Shown here: piece by piece, positions 1 to 8,278 of the stretch | How positions within the stretch are numbered: the stretch's first letter is position 1 | How the letters are laid out: every line of letters starts with the position of its first letter | Assembly: GCF_025753795.1 (NCBI RefSeq) | Contig: NZ_JAOWPS010000003.1 | Coordinates: forward strand, 186,001 to 250,000 | Origin: Mesorhizobium sp. YC-39 | GTDB lineage: Bacteria; Pseudomonadota; Alphaproteobacteria; Rhizobiales; Rhizobiaceae | Direction of reading: 5' to 3' | Length of the DNA: 64,000 nucleotides | Translations under genes and position numbers: made by a program | The notes under the pieces: model-generated | Told to the model about the DNA's origin: nothing | The model's database searches: none | The model's input: the letters and a program-made list of their open reading frames with translations, nothing else

Positions 1-1
1 C

Positions 2-115
2 GTCAGCCTGGCACTGGATGTCCTGATCGAGGAAATAGCCATCGCCGAATTCCGGAAGGCGCCAGTGACGATCGTGCCGTTTCCCCATGCACGACCGCCC
101 AAGCACGTTCGCTGA
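2..115 (+). CDS. C-terminal end of an unidentified gene (partial)
   Basis: An open frame enters from the left edge and runs for 37 codons to a TGA at 113-115. The readable tail is hydrophobic and then basic and proline-rich, ending in PPKHVR. It looks like the end of a normal protein rather than random reading, but it is too short to place in a family. The next gene on this strand starts 160 bases later, so nothing can be said about an operon. It may also be chance reading. Confidence 0.35.
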   Translation, partial: VSLALDVLIEEIAIAEFRKAPVTIVPFPHARPPKHVR

Positions 116-275
116 AGTCGGAACTGCGCGGGGGATGGAAGAAACCAGAACAGGCGGTTTAGCGATCGCCTCCTTGAGCGGTCGTTGAAATACCAGCCCG
201 TTTGGCCGTATGGTGCGAGTTAGCACCGAGGTGCTTGCCTTTGACGGCTGGTGCTCCGAAACGACTGGCTGATCC

Positions 276-914
276 ATGTCACGCTGTGGGGATGTCTACG
301 AGAACAAGGTGACCGGCGAATTTGCCGTGGTCCTGCGTGGCACCGAGGACCGTGGCCAGGGGCCAGGCATCGCTCATTTGACCGCTCAGCCGGGGGCCGC
401 GGTGGTCGGCGAGCACTTCCACCCGAACATGATCGAACGGTTCACCGTCTTCAGCGGCCGGCTCGACGCGCGCATCGCCGGCAAGACCTTCTCTCTGGGG
501 CCTGGCCAATCCGCCACGGTGGAGCCAGGCGTCGCACATGATTGGTGGAACAGCAGCAAGACCGAAGAAGCGCAGGTCCTGGTCGAAGTCGACCGGGCGC
601 ACGGCGCCGACCACATTGACCCGAACCGTTTCGAGCTGCTGATCGGCATGCTCTTCGGACTGGCCAATGCTGGCAAGGTGGACAGCAAAGGCAGACCGTC
701 GCCGCTTCAGGCGGCAATCATCGCCAGGGAATTTGCCGACGTGATCGTCTTCACCCGGCCGCCGCCCGCGATCCAGCGAGTGGCGCTGGGAATCCTGGCG
801 CCGCTCGCCAATCTGCTTGGCTATCGGGCAATCGACCCAAGCTACTGCAAACCGCACGGACATATCACGCCGGCCCCAGAAATACTCGCGCGGGCTGGTC
901 TTCCGGCTGGCTGA
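276..914 (+). CDS. cupin domain protein
   Basis: A 212-residue protein with one cupin_2-type beta barrel in its first half (about residues 20-105). The first cupin motif is visible as GEHFHPNMIERFTVFSG, with two histidines and a glutamate for metal binding, and the second as PGVAHDWWN. The C-terminal half (about 110-212) is helical and contains a hydrophobic stretch (VALGILAPLANLLGY) that could rest on a membrane. Cupin folds serve many enzymes and sensors, and nothing here identifies the substrate. The ATG at 276 is chosen because the cupin fold begins shortly after it. It faces the minus-strand diguanylate cyclase gene tail to tail and shows no operon partner. Confidence 0.8.
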   Translation: MSRCGDVYENKVTGEFAVVLRGTEDRGQGPGIAHLTAQPGAAVVGEHFHPNMIERFTVFSGRLDARIAGKTFSLGPGQSATVEPGVAHDWWNSSKTEEAQVLVEVDRAHGADHIDPNRFELLIGMLFGLANAGKVDSKGRPSPLQAAIIAREFADVIVFTRPPPAIQRVALGILAPLANLLGYRAIDPSYCKPHGHITPAPEILARAGLPAG

Positions 915-987
915 TTTCGATCGGATGCAGTAGTCGCTTCGGAGTTGCTGATGCAACTGATGATCGCCGCGCCCTTATAGCGCGTCG

Positions 988-2874
988 CTACCCACGTCGA
1001 GCGGCGTTCACCGCAACGGCACCCGGTTCATAGGCCTTCCAGGTGCCTCGGCCTCTTGCCTTGGCCTGATAGAGCGCTTTGTCGGCATTCCTGAGCAGCC
1101 CTTCCGAGTCAGCCTGATCCCTCGGAAAGACGGTATAACCGATGGTTCCGCCGGGAAGCAGGGTAACATCGTCCATCTTCAGCGGCTGCGCCAGGTTCTT
1201 CATGATCCGCGTCGCCAGGCTGATGTCGCCGGTCCCATCCGTGGGACCATACATCAGCACGGCGAATTCATCGCCACCCAGTCTCGCAACCAGGTCACCG
1301 CGCCTGATTGCTTTCTCGAGACGTCGTGCAATCTCGACCAGAAGAATGTCTCCCACCGCATGTCCGAAATTATCGTTGACTTCCTTGAAGCGGTCGAGGT
1401 CGAGAAGCATGACGACAAGCTCGCCGCCCTCCGCTCGCGCTTTGTCGACCAACCTGTCGAGTTCGCGGTTGAATAATGCGCGGTTTGGCAAGCCGGTGAG
1501 AGGATCATGCAGCGCCTGGTGCTCGAGACTCTTCTCGAAACTCCGTCGCTCCGTTACATCCGAGATTGTCTGCACCGTGCAGCCATTGGCCATGACCTTG
1601 GTGCGCAAGGCAAGTGTTCTGCCATCACCAAGTTCGATCAGCTTCTCACCGTCATGGCGGAGCGTTGCAAGTTTTTCAGCAAGATGATCCTCCAGGCTTT
1701 TGCGAGGACCAAGCGGCTCCTCGCCAAGTTTGACCGACGCTCGAATGATATCGGCGAAGCTGACACCCGGCACCCTGAGATCGGCCGTGAGAGGAAACAA
1801 TTCCCGGTAGCGGTTGTTGCAGAACAGAATGATGCCATCTGGATCGTACATGGCCAGGCCATCATTCATGTTCTCAAGCGCCTGATCCAAATAGGCCTGG
1901 GTCTCTTCGAGCTTTGTCTGCAACGTCTTTCGCAACGTGACGTCGCGATTGTGCGTGATCAGCCCGATGACATCGCCCAGATCGTTCGTCATCGGCGCCT
2001 TCAAAGTCGACAGCCAACCTGTCGAGCCATCGGGAAAAATGCCTGGCTGCTCGATGGTGGCATGCCTCCCCTCCCCAAGCACCGCCAGTTCGTCATCACG
2101 AAACCGTTTTGCGAGGTCTGGCGGAAAGAAATCGAAATCGGTCTTGCCGAGGAGATCGTCCGCGCTCGCCGCTCCCATCAGTTTTGCGGTGGCCGGATTT
2201 GCTGCCAGAAACCGGCCGTCGACATCCTTGATGTTCAGACAATCCGGCAAGGCGTCGACCATGGACCGAAAAAGCTGGTTGGCGACGGACAGCTCGCGAC
2301 GCTTCATTTCCTGGAAAAGCAGAACGCCCAGAAGAAGAGTGGCGACAAACGCCAGCAAAACACGCTGCCAAAGCTGCGATAGCAAAACAGCCTGCTTTTC
2401 CACGGGCAGCGTTAGCACAATCAAGGAACTGAAGGACGCCACCACGGCAGCCAGGAGTATGAGGTCCAGGTATCGGATGCGCCGGGATCCACGCAGAGCA
2501 TAACCAACCAACCCAATGGTCGTCGCAAGCATGATGCTCAGAACGCCCGAAAAGACTGCTCCGCCGAGATAGAGGCGATATATCAAAGCCGCCCCGGCCG
2601 CCACGACGGCGGCGGGCACGCCGCCGAAAAAGCCTGTCACGGCGATGAATGGCCCACGAAAATCATTGTAGACGCCGGGGGACGCCTCGAAGGCCATCAT
2701 CATCGAGCCGATGGTGCCTGCGGTCATGACAGCGCCAAACAGCAGCCGTTGGCGTGTCTGGTTCAACCGTGCCACGAAGTCGCCGACAGAACTCCAGGCG
2801 ACCAGCATGACTGCGGAGGCGGCAAGATTTGCAAAAAGAGGTTGCCAGATAGCCACCAAGGAACCTTTCGGCAT
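988..2874 (-). CDS. membrane diguanylate cyclase: LytS-type TM region, two PAS domains, GGDEF
   Basis: A 628-residue enzyme predicted to make cyclic di-GMP from two GTP. The first ~190 residues form several hydrophobic helices of the 5TM-5TMR_LYT type, with NDFRGPFIAVTGFFGG between helices. Two PAS domains follow (about 200-320, with NIKDVDGRFLAANPAT, and 330-440, with GLAMYDPDGIILFCNNRYRE). The GGDEF domain ends the protein: the active site is GGDEF near residue 535, preceded by RRGD five residues upstream, which fits the RxxD inhibitory site. There is no EAL domain. The intact GGDEF and I-site suggest an active, product-inhibited cyclase. The input signal is unknown. The gene is monocistronic as far as seen. 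Confidence 0.93.
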   Translation of the reverse strand: MPKGSLVAIWQPLFANLAASAVMLVAWSSVGDFVARLNQTRQRLLFGAVMTAGTIGSMMMAFEASPGVYNDFRGPFIAVTGFFGGVPAAVVAAGAALIYRLYLGGAVFSGVLSIMLATTIGLVGYALRGSRRIRYLDLILLAAVVASFSSLIVLTLPVEKQAVLLSQLWQRVLLAFVATLLLGVLLFQEMKRRELSVANQLFRSMVDALPDCLNIKDVDGRFLAANPATAKLMGAASADDLLGKTDFDFFPPDLAKRFRDDELAVLGEGRHATIEQPGIFPDGSTGWLSTLKAPMTNDLGDVIGLITHNRDVTLRKTLQTKLEETQAYLDQALENMNDGLAMYDPDGIILFCNNRYRELFPLTADLRVPGVSFADIIRASVKLGEEPLGPRKSLEDHLAEKLATLRHDGEKLIELGDGRTLALRTKVMANGCTVQTISDVTERRSFEKSLEHQALHDPLTGLPNRALFNRELDRLVDKARAEGGELVVMLLDLDRFKEVNDNFGHAVGDILLVEIARRLEKAIRRGDLVARLGGDEFAVLMYGPTDGTGDISLATRIMKNLAQPLKMDDVTLLPGGTIGYTVFPRDQADSEGLLRNADKALYQAKARGRGTWKAYEPGAVAVNAARRG

Positions 2875-2972
2875 AAAGACCAGCAGGTATTGTCTATGAC
2901 GGCGAATTTCTGATTGGTTACTTCGACTTATTTATTTGACTTAATGGTGAATTTATCCGCTGTGGCAGATCT

Positions 2973-3587
2973 TCAAACCGCGATCGCCGCCACCAGAATG
3001 CGGTTCTGCCTCCGTATCGCAGCGCGCAACTCCGCGATCCTGGCCTCGTCGCGTTTCACGAACTCGATGAACATCATGTTCATGTTGTTGAAGATCAATT
3101 CGCCGAGCGCCGGCCCGTCGATGTCGCCGCGCGCCAGGCCGATCTCTTGCAGCCGGGCGATCAGCGCGCTGATCTGCTCGGTCAGCGCCCGGTCGAGCCC
3201 GGTGTAGGCCTGGCCGAACGGGCTATCCGGCAGTTGCGTCGAGATCGCCATCGCCTGGCGCCACATTTCCTTGCTCAAATAATGCAGCGAGTGCTCGATA
3301 TAGATGCCGAGCAGCGTATCCAGTGCATCGCCGACATTGGCCGGCGGGTTGGCGACGACGCCACGCCCGGCATTCAGCACTTCGTTGACCTCCATCGAGA
3401 CGATGGCGCCGAGGATGTCGCCCTTATTCTCATAATAATTGTAGATCGTGCCGATCGACACTTCCGCCTGAGCGGCGATCGTCTCGATCTTGGCGCCTTC
3501 ATAGCCGGCCTCGCGGAAAAGGTCCGCCGCCGCCTCGATGATGCGGCGGTGCCGATCCGCCTTTTGCCTTGCGCGCAATCCACTCAT
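2973..3587 (-). CDS. TetR family transcriptional regulator
   Basis: A 204-residue regulator with an N-terminal TetR DNA-binding domain (residues ~8-55). The helix-turn-helix reads IETIAAQAEVSIGTIYNYYENKG, and a variable C-terminal ligand/dimer domain follows. I take the ATG at 3587; an in-frame TTG at 3605 would add six residues and lie close to the operator-like repeats. It is divergent from the ABC importer/MBL operon that starts at 3679, with two 13-bp palindromes in the 91-bp gap. Those sites and the divergent layout suggest that it represses both itself and the importer operon. The ligand cannot be read from sequence. Confidence 0.9.
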   Translation of the reverse strand: MSGLRARQKADRHRRIIEAAADLFREAGYEGAKIETIAAQAEVSIGTIYNYYENKGDILGAIVSMEVNEVLNAGRGVVANPPANVGDALDTLLGIYIEHSLHYLSKEMWRQAMAISTQLPDSPFGQAYTGLDRALTEQISALIARLQEIGLARGDIDGPALGELIFNNMNMMFIEFVKRDEARIAELRAAIRRQNRILVAAIAV

Positions 3588-3611
3588 ATCGGCTGTTTGC
3601 CACAAAAACAG

Positions 3612-3641
3612 AATTGACTCAATTTTAGAATTGGTTCAATT
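3612..3641. promoter_or_regulatory. twin 13-bp palindromic operators (TetR sites) with overlapping promoter
   Basis: Two copies of a 13-bp site lie 17 bp apart, centre to centre. AATTGACTCAATT (3612-3624) is a perfect palindrome, and AATTGGTTCAATT (3629-3641) is the same with one imperfect pair. They overlap a plausible plus-strand promoter: TTGACT at 3614-3619, 17-nt spacer, CAATTT at 3637-3642. A minus-strand TTGAAC element lies in the same place. Twin palindromes between a TetR gene and its divergent operon are the usual operator arrangement. Binding is inferred, not shown. Confidence 0.7.
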
Positions 3642-3678
3642 TTTTGCAACAAGCCACAAAGGCAAGGGAGAACACTCG

Positions 3679-4749
3679 ATGTCCAGCAATCTAACTTCTA
3701 TCCTAAAAGCCCATCTGCGCGCGGCAACCGCGGCCGTGGCCCTGTTGCTTTCGAGCGGCGCACAGGCTGCGGATCTCAACGCCCTGATCTGGTGCGATCA
3801 CGCCGATCCGGCCCTGCTGCAGCCTTTCGAGGAGGCCAATGGCGTCAAGGTCAATGTCAAGGAATTCGAAGGCACCGGCGCCGGGCTGGCGATCGTCGAC
3901 CAGTCGCAGCCCGGCGACTGGGACGTGATGGTGATCGACAGCATCGACATTCCGCGCGGCGTCGAAAAAGGCCTGTTCGAGCCGCTGCCGGAAGACAAAC
4001 TGCCGCTCGCCGACCTCTTTGCGCAAGTGAAGATGGACGGCTCCACCGTCGTCGACGGCAAGCGCTACGGCATCACCGAAAAGTTCGGCTACAACACCAT
4101 CGGCTACAACAAGACCAAGGTCGATCCGGCCGACATGCAGTCGATGGCGGCCCTCACCGGCGACAAATACAAGGGCAAAATCGCCATCTACGACTATTAT
4201 CTGCCGGTCATCGGCATGGCAGCATTGGCGATCGGCAAGAAGACGGCGGAGCTGACCGAAGCCGACCTTCCCGCAATCAAGGCCGAACTTTTGAAGATGA
4301 AGGCCAACGCCAAGCTGGTCGGCGAAGTGACCGCCAGCCAGACGGCGCTCGCCACCGGCGAGGTCGACATTCTGGTCGGCGGCGGCGAATGGGTGACGGC
4401 GGGGCTGGCCAAGGAAAACCCGGCGCTGGACTTCTCGATCCCGAAAGAGGGTGCGGTGCTCTGGTCGCAGTCGCTGGCCATGTTCAAGGATTCCAAAAAT
4501 AAGGACATGGCGCTGAAGTTCATCCAGTACATTATGAGCCCGGAAGGCCAGGCGCGGCTTGCCACCTCGTCGTGCTATTGGGGCATGCCGGCAAACAGCA
4601 AGGCGGCGCTCACCGACGAGCAGAAGAAGATCCTGCGCTTCGATGAGCAGCCTAGCTTCCTTGCGCGAGCCCAGTCCTACCCGGCGCCGAATGCCGATCT
4701 CGACAAGAAGATGCAGGACGTCTGGACCGAAATGCTGCAGGCGCAATGA
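3679..4749 (+). CDS. ABC transporter substrate-binding protein, spermidine/putrescine (PotD) type
   Basis: A 356-residue periplasmic binding protein. The ATG at 3679 follows AAGGGAG by eight bases. The first ~30 residues are a signal peptide, cleaved near AQA-ADL. The mature part has the fold pattern of family 1 extracellular solute-binding proteins (SBP_bac_8/PotD type), including ITEKFGYNTIGYNK and LKFIQYIMSPEGQARLA. It would capture a ligand for the two permeases and ATPase that follow. Family assignment suggests polyamine or a similar cation or amino-acid derivative, but residues of the polyamine pocket cannot be verified by eye. The divergent TetR gene and downstream hydrolase set this copy apart from housekeeping potFGHI. 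Confidence 0.88.
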   Translation: MSSNLTSILKAHLRAATAAVALLLSSGAQAADLNALIWCDHADPALLQPFEEANGVKVNVKEFEGTGAGLAIVDQSQPGDWDVMVIDSIDIPRGVEKGLFEPLPEDKLPLADLFAQVKMDGSTVVDGKRYGITEKFGYNTIGYNKTKVDPADMQSMAALTGDKYKGKIAIYDYYLPVIGMAALAIGKKTAELTEADLPAIKAELLKMKANAKLVGEVTASQTALATGEVDILVGGGEWVTAGLAKENPALDFSIPKEGAVLWSQSLAMFKDSKNKDMALKFIQYIMSPEGQARLATSSCYWGMPANSKAALTDEQKKILRFDEQPSFLARAQSYPAPNADLDKKMQDVWTEMLQAQ

Positions 4750-4756
4750 GCCGCCC

Positions 4757-5638
4757 GTGAGCAACGCTGCAAACAGCGGGCGCGCCCTGCCCCGGGCGGG
4801 CTGTGCCCTGCCCAGGGCGCCCCTACCCTGGGCGCTTGTCACGCCAGCGCTCGGCTGGACGCTGCTGTTCTTCGTGCTGCCCTTCCTCGCCATGGGGCTT
4901 TCCAGCCTCACGGCGCACGAAGGCGGCGGCTTCACGCTTGCCAACTACAGCCAGTTCTTCACCGATCCGTCCTATTGGCGGGCGATGGTGAACTCGCTCG
5001 AGGTGACAGCCATCGTCACCGTGATCTCGGTGCTGCTCGCCTACCCCTTCGCCTGGATCCTCGCCGAACAGGTGCCGGAACGCTGGCAACGGCTGGCGCT
5101 GATGCTGGCCGTGCTGCCGTTCTGGACTTCTTACGTCGTGCGCTCCTATTCCTGGCTGCTGGTGCTGGCGCAGAACGGCGTCATCAACCGGGCGCTGACC
5201 AGCCTCGGCCTGGTTGCCGAGCCGCTGCAGCTCGCCAATACGCGCTTCGCCACCGTCACTGGCTTCGTGCATTTCTTCGTCATGCTGTTGACGCTGACGA
5301 TCTTTGCCAATCTGAAACAGCTCAGCCCAAGCTATCGCAAGGCCGCCGCCGATCTCGGCGCCGGGCCGGTGCGGACGTTCCTGCATGTCGTGCTGCCGCT
5401 GACACTGCCGGGGATCATGGTCGGTGCCTTCCTCACCTTCGTGCTGTGCATCGGCGACTACATCACGCCGCAGATCCTGGGCGGCAACAACGAGCTTCTG
5501 ATGCCACAGCTGGTGATGATGCAGATCGGCCGGCGCGGCGACTTTCCGCTGGCGTCGGCGCTGTCGATCATCCTGATGGCGGTCGTCACCGTCGCCTATC
5601 TCGCCTGCGCCCGCTGGCTGAAGATCGAGCGAGCCTGA
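4757..5638 (+). CDS. ABC transporter permease, PotB type
   Basis: A 293-residue inner-membrane permease with about six transmembrane helices. The cytoplasmic EAA-type loop, YRKAAADLGAGPVRTFLHVV, meets the ATPase. The frame is open upstream into the preceding gene, so the start is a judgement: GTG at 4757, seven bases after the stop of the binding-protein gene, gives a short proline-rich tail and then the first helix. The overlapping ATG at 4746 is in another frame. It pairs with the next permease gene to form the channel of the importer. Confidence 0.88.
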   Translation: MSNAANSGRALPRAGCALPRAPLPWALVTPALGWTLLFFVLPFLAMGLSSLTAHEGGGFTLANYSQFFTDPSYWRAMVNSLEVTAIVTVISVLLAYPFAWILAEQVPERWQRLALMLAVLPFWTSYVVRSYSWLLVLAQNGVINRALTSLGLVAEPLQLANTRFATVTGFVHFFVMLLTLTIFANLKQLSPSYRKAAADLGAGPVRTFLHVVLPLTLPGIMVGAFLTFVLCIGDYITPQILGGNNELLMPQLVMMQIGRRGDFPLASALSIILMAVVTVAYLACARWLKIERA

Positions 5639-5639
5639 G

Positions 5640-6422
5640 ATGCGCGCTCTTGTCCGCATCGCTTCCTGGCTCTATGCGCTTGCCGTCTACGGCTTCATAT
5701 TCCTGCCGGTGGTCGTGCTGGTGCTGTTTTCGCTGCAGGCGACATCGTTCCCGATCCCGCCCTTCACCGGCCCGTCGCTGCGCTGGTACGGAGCGGTGCT
5801 TTCCGACACGCGGCTGACCTCGGCATTGGTGAATTCGCTGCTCGTCGCCGTCCTCTCTTCGCTTGCCGCCGTCACGCTCGGCTTCCTTTCCGCCTGGGGA
5901 TTTGCGCGGTTTACTTTGCCCAGCTCGGCGCTGCTGCGCGGGCTGATCACGCTGCCGCTGACCGTCAGCTATCTCATCATCGGCATGGGGCTCTTGGTGC
6001 TGTTCAACTGGGCCGGCGTGCCGAAGTCGCTGCTGGCCGCCGGTATCGGCCATGTCGTGATCAACCTGCCGCTCTGCTTTGCCATCATCTACAGCCAGAT
6101 GGGCGACCACCAGATCAATATCGAGCGCGCCGCGCGCGACCTCGGCGCGCCCGAATGGAAGGTGTTACTGCTGATCACCGTGCCAGTCATGGCGCCGGCG
6201 ATCTTTGCCGGTTTCTTCCTGTCGATGACCTTCTCCTGGGACGAATTCGTGATCTCCTTCCTCTTGACCCGCTTCGATACCACGCTGCCAGTCGAGATCT
6301 GGAACCTGCTGCGCTCCGGCCTCAATCCCAAGACCAATGCCATCGGTTCGCTGGTCTTTGCCGTCTCCATCGTCCTGGTGGTGCTGTTCGAACTGACGCT
6401 GTTGCGGAGAAAGCCGGCATGA
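5640..6422 (+). CDS. ABC transporter permease, PotC type
   Basis: A 260-residue permease with six predicted membrane helices and an EAA loop reading ERAARDLGAPEWKVLLLI. Its ATG lies one base after the stop of the previous permease gene, and its own stop overlaps the ATPase start, so the genes are translationally coupled. Length and order (binding protein, PotB, PotC, PotA) match type I importers for polyamines and related solutes. It forms the second half of the heterodimeric channel. Confidence 0.9.
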   Translation: MRALVRIASWLYALAVYGFIFLPVVVLVLFSLQATSFPIPPFTGPSLRWYGAVLSDTRLTSALVNSLLVAVLSSLAAVTLGFLSAWGFARFTLPSSALLRGLITLPLTVSYLIIGMGLLVLFNWAGVPKSLLAAGIGHVVINLPLCFAIIYSQMGDHQINIERAARDLGAPEWKVLLLITVPVMAPAIFAGFFLSMTFSWDEFVISFLLTRFDTTLPVEIWNLLRSGLNPKTNAIGSLVFAVSIVLVVLFELTLLRRKPA

Positions 6423-7483
6423 CCGCGCCTCTGGTCGACATAAGCTCTGTCTCGCACCGCTTCGGCCAGCAGACGGTTCTGAAGAATGTCTCCCTGCAGA
6501 TCGAGCCGGGCAGTTACACCGTCCTGCTCGGCCCCTCGGGTTCCGGCAAGACGACGCTGCTCTCCATTCTCGGCGGCTTCGTCAACCCGAGCGAAGGCAA
6601 GGTGTTCATACGTGGCGAGGACTGCACGTCCGTGCCGCCGGCCAAACGCCCGACGACGACCGTGTTCCAGGACTATGCGCTGTTCCCGCATATGAGCGTC
6701 GGCGCCAATGTCGGCTTCGGCCTGCGCATGCAAGGCGTCGATGCCGCGACACGCGCCGCCAAGGCGCGCGAGGCGCTGGGGCTTGTCGGTCTGGCGGCCG
6801 CCTTCGACAAGAAACCGCACCAGCTTTCCGGCGGCCAGCGGCAGCGCGTGGCGCTGGCCCGCGCGCTGGTCATCGAACCGGCGGTGCTCTTGCTCGACGA
6901 GCCGCTCGGCGCGCTCGACCTCAAATTGCGCAGGCAGATGCAGGACGAGTTGAAAGCGATCCAGAAGCGCGTCGGCACCGCCTTCATCCATGTCACCCAC
7001 GACCAGGAAGAAGCGATGGCGCTGGCCGACCACTGCGTGGTGATGAATGACGGGCGCATCGAGGACGAAGGCCCGCCCGAGCGTGTCTATGCGCGGCCGG
7101 CGACGCGCTTTTCCGCGACCTTCATGGGTGAAAGCACGATCCTCCAGGGAAACGTGACGGAGACGACGAAAGGGACGATCTCGGTCGCGACGCCGGCCGG
7201 CGCGATCTTGTTGCCCGGTACCTTGCAGCCAGGCGCGAAAGTCGCCCTCGCCGTCCGGCCGGAGCACCTTGTCCTTGGCGCGGCTGGGGGCGCGATAGCG
7301 CTCGGTACGGCTGAGGTAAGCGACGTTGTCTTCCAGGGCAGCTTCAAGCGCGTGCTGGCCGCCTCGACCTTAGATCCTGCATTGCAGTTCATCGCCAGGG
7401 CTCCGGCGTCGGCCACCGTCCAGACCGGCGACACAACAGCGGTTTCGTGCAACGCTGACGATATCATCCTGCTGACGGACTGA
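6419..7483 (+). CDS. ABC transporter ATP-binding protein, PotA type
   Basis: A 354-residue ATPase. Visible motifs are Walker A GPSGSGKTT, Q-loop VFQDYALFPHM, signature LSGGQRQRVALARAL, Walker B VLLLDEPLGALD and switch VTHDQEEAMALADH. The last ~110 residues form a TOBE regulatory domain, as in PotA and other CUT1/polyamine-type ATPases. The ATG at 6419 overlaps the stop of the preceding permease in an ATGA junction. The protein powers uptake by the importer encoded upstream. The longer open frame upstream of 6419 overlaps the permease and is rejected. Confidence 0.93.
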   Translation: MTAPLVDISSVSHRFGQQTVLKNVSLQIEPGSYTVLLGPSGSGKTTLLSILGGFVNPSEGKVFIRGEDCTSVPPAKRPTTTVFQDYALFPHMSVGANVGFGLRMQGVDAATRAAKAREALGLVGLAAAFDKKPHQLSGGQRQRVALARALVIEPAVLLLDEPLGALDLKLRRQMQDELKAIQKRVGTAFIHVTHDQEEAMALADHCVVMNDGRIEDEGPPERVYARPATRFSATFMGESTILQGNVTETTKGTISVATPAGAILLPGTLQPGAKVALAVRPEHLVLGAAGGAIALGTAEVSDVVFQGSFKRVLAASTLDPALQFIARAPASATVQTGDTTAVSCNADDIILLTD

Positions 7484-7486
7484 GCG

Positions 7487-8248
7487 ATGGGCATGCTTCC
7501 GGTCATCGACGCCCCCAACTGGTACGAAACCATCCGCATGGGCGAAGGTGTAACGCTGATACATGAGCCATGGATAAAACCGTTCTTCCGCTGCAACATC
7601 TGGCATGTGCGTGGCCGCGACCGCGATCTCCTGTTCGATACTGGCCTCGGCCATTTCAGCCTCAGGCGCCATGTGCCGTTGGTGAGCGAGCGAAAGCTCT
7701 TATGCGTGGCCAGCCACACGCATTTCGACCATATCGGCTGCCATCACGAATTTCCCGACCGCTGCGTGCATCGAGCGGAAGCCGAAATCCTCGCCGACCC
7801 GCGCAACGAATGGACGGTCGCCGACCGCTATGCGACCGACGAGATGTTCGATGGCATGCCTGAGGGATGGGCCACGGCGCGCTACCATATCCTGCCGGCG
7901 CCTGCCGGCCGTCTGCTCGAACAGGGCGACGTCGTCGATCTCGGCGACCGTGCCTTCGAGGTGATCCATACGCCAGGCCACTCGCCCGGCGGCATCGCGC
8001 TCTACGAAAACAGGACGGGCATCCTGTTATCCGGCGACATCATCTATGACGGCCCGCTGATCGACGATGTCTACCATTCGCTGGTCGATGACTATGTCGC
8101 AACGCTGCTTCGCATGCGCGATCTCGATGTCACGGTCGTGCATGGCGGCCATTTCCCGAGCTTTGGCAAGGTGCGCTACCGCCAGCTTGTCGACGAATAT
8201 CTCGCGCAAAAGCGCCGGGCCGGCTGCCATCTGCCGCGGAGCCAATAG
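7487..8248 (+). CDS. MBL-fold metallo-hydrolase at the end of the importer operon
   Basis: A 253-residue metallo-beta-lactamase-fold enzyme. The dinuclear metal site is visible as SHTHFDH, with later ligands in HTPGHSPGG, LSGDIIYDG and VVHGGH. It has no signal peptide, so it should act in the cytoplasm. It starts three bases after the ATPase stop and is surely co-transcribed with the importer. The likely role is hydrolysis (ester, thioester, lactone or similar) of the imported solute, but this is inference from position. Other MBL activities such as glyoxalase II-like hydrolysis are possible. Confidence 0.88.
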   Translation: MGMLPVIDAPNWYETIRMGEGVTLIHEPWIKPFFRCNIWHVRGRDRDLLFDTGLGHFSLRRHVPLVSERKLLCVASHTHFDHIGCHHEFPDRCVHRAEAEILADPRNEWTVADRYATDEMFDGMPEGWATARYHILPAPAGRLLEQGDVVDLGDRAFEVIHTPGHSPGGIALYENRTGILLSGDIIYDGPLIDDVYHSLVDDYVATLLRMRDLDVTVVHGGHFPSFGKVRYRQLVDEYLAQKRRAGCHLPRSQ

Positions 8249-8278
8249 GCAGCAGCTTGCGGGTCGCCGGACCGGGCG

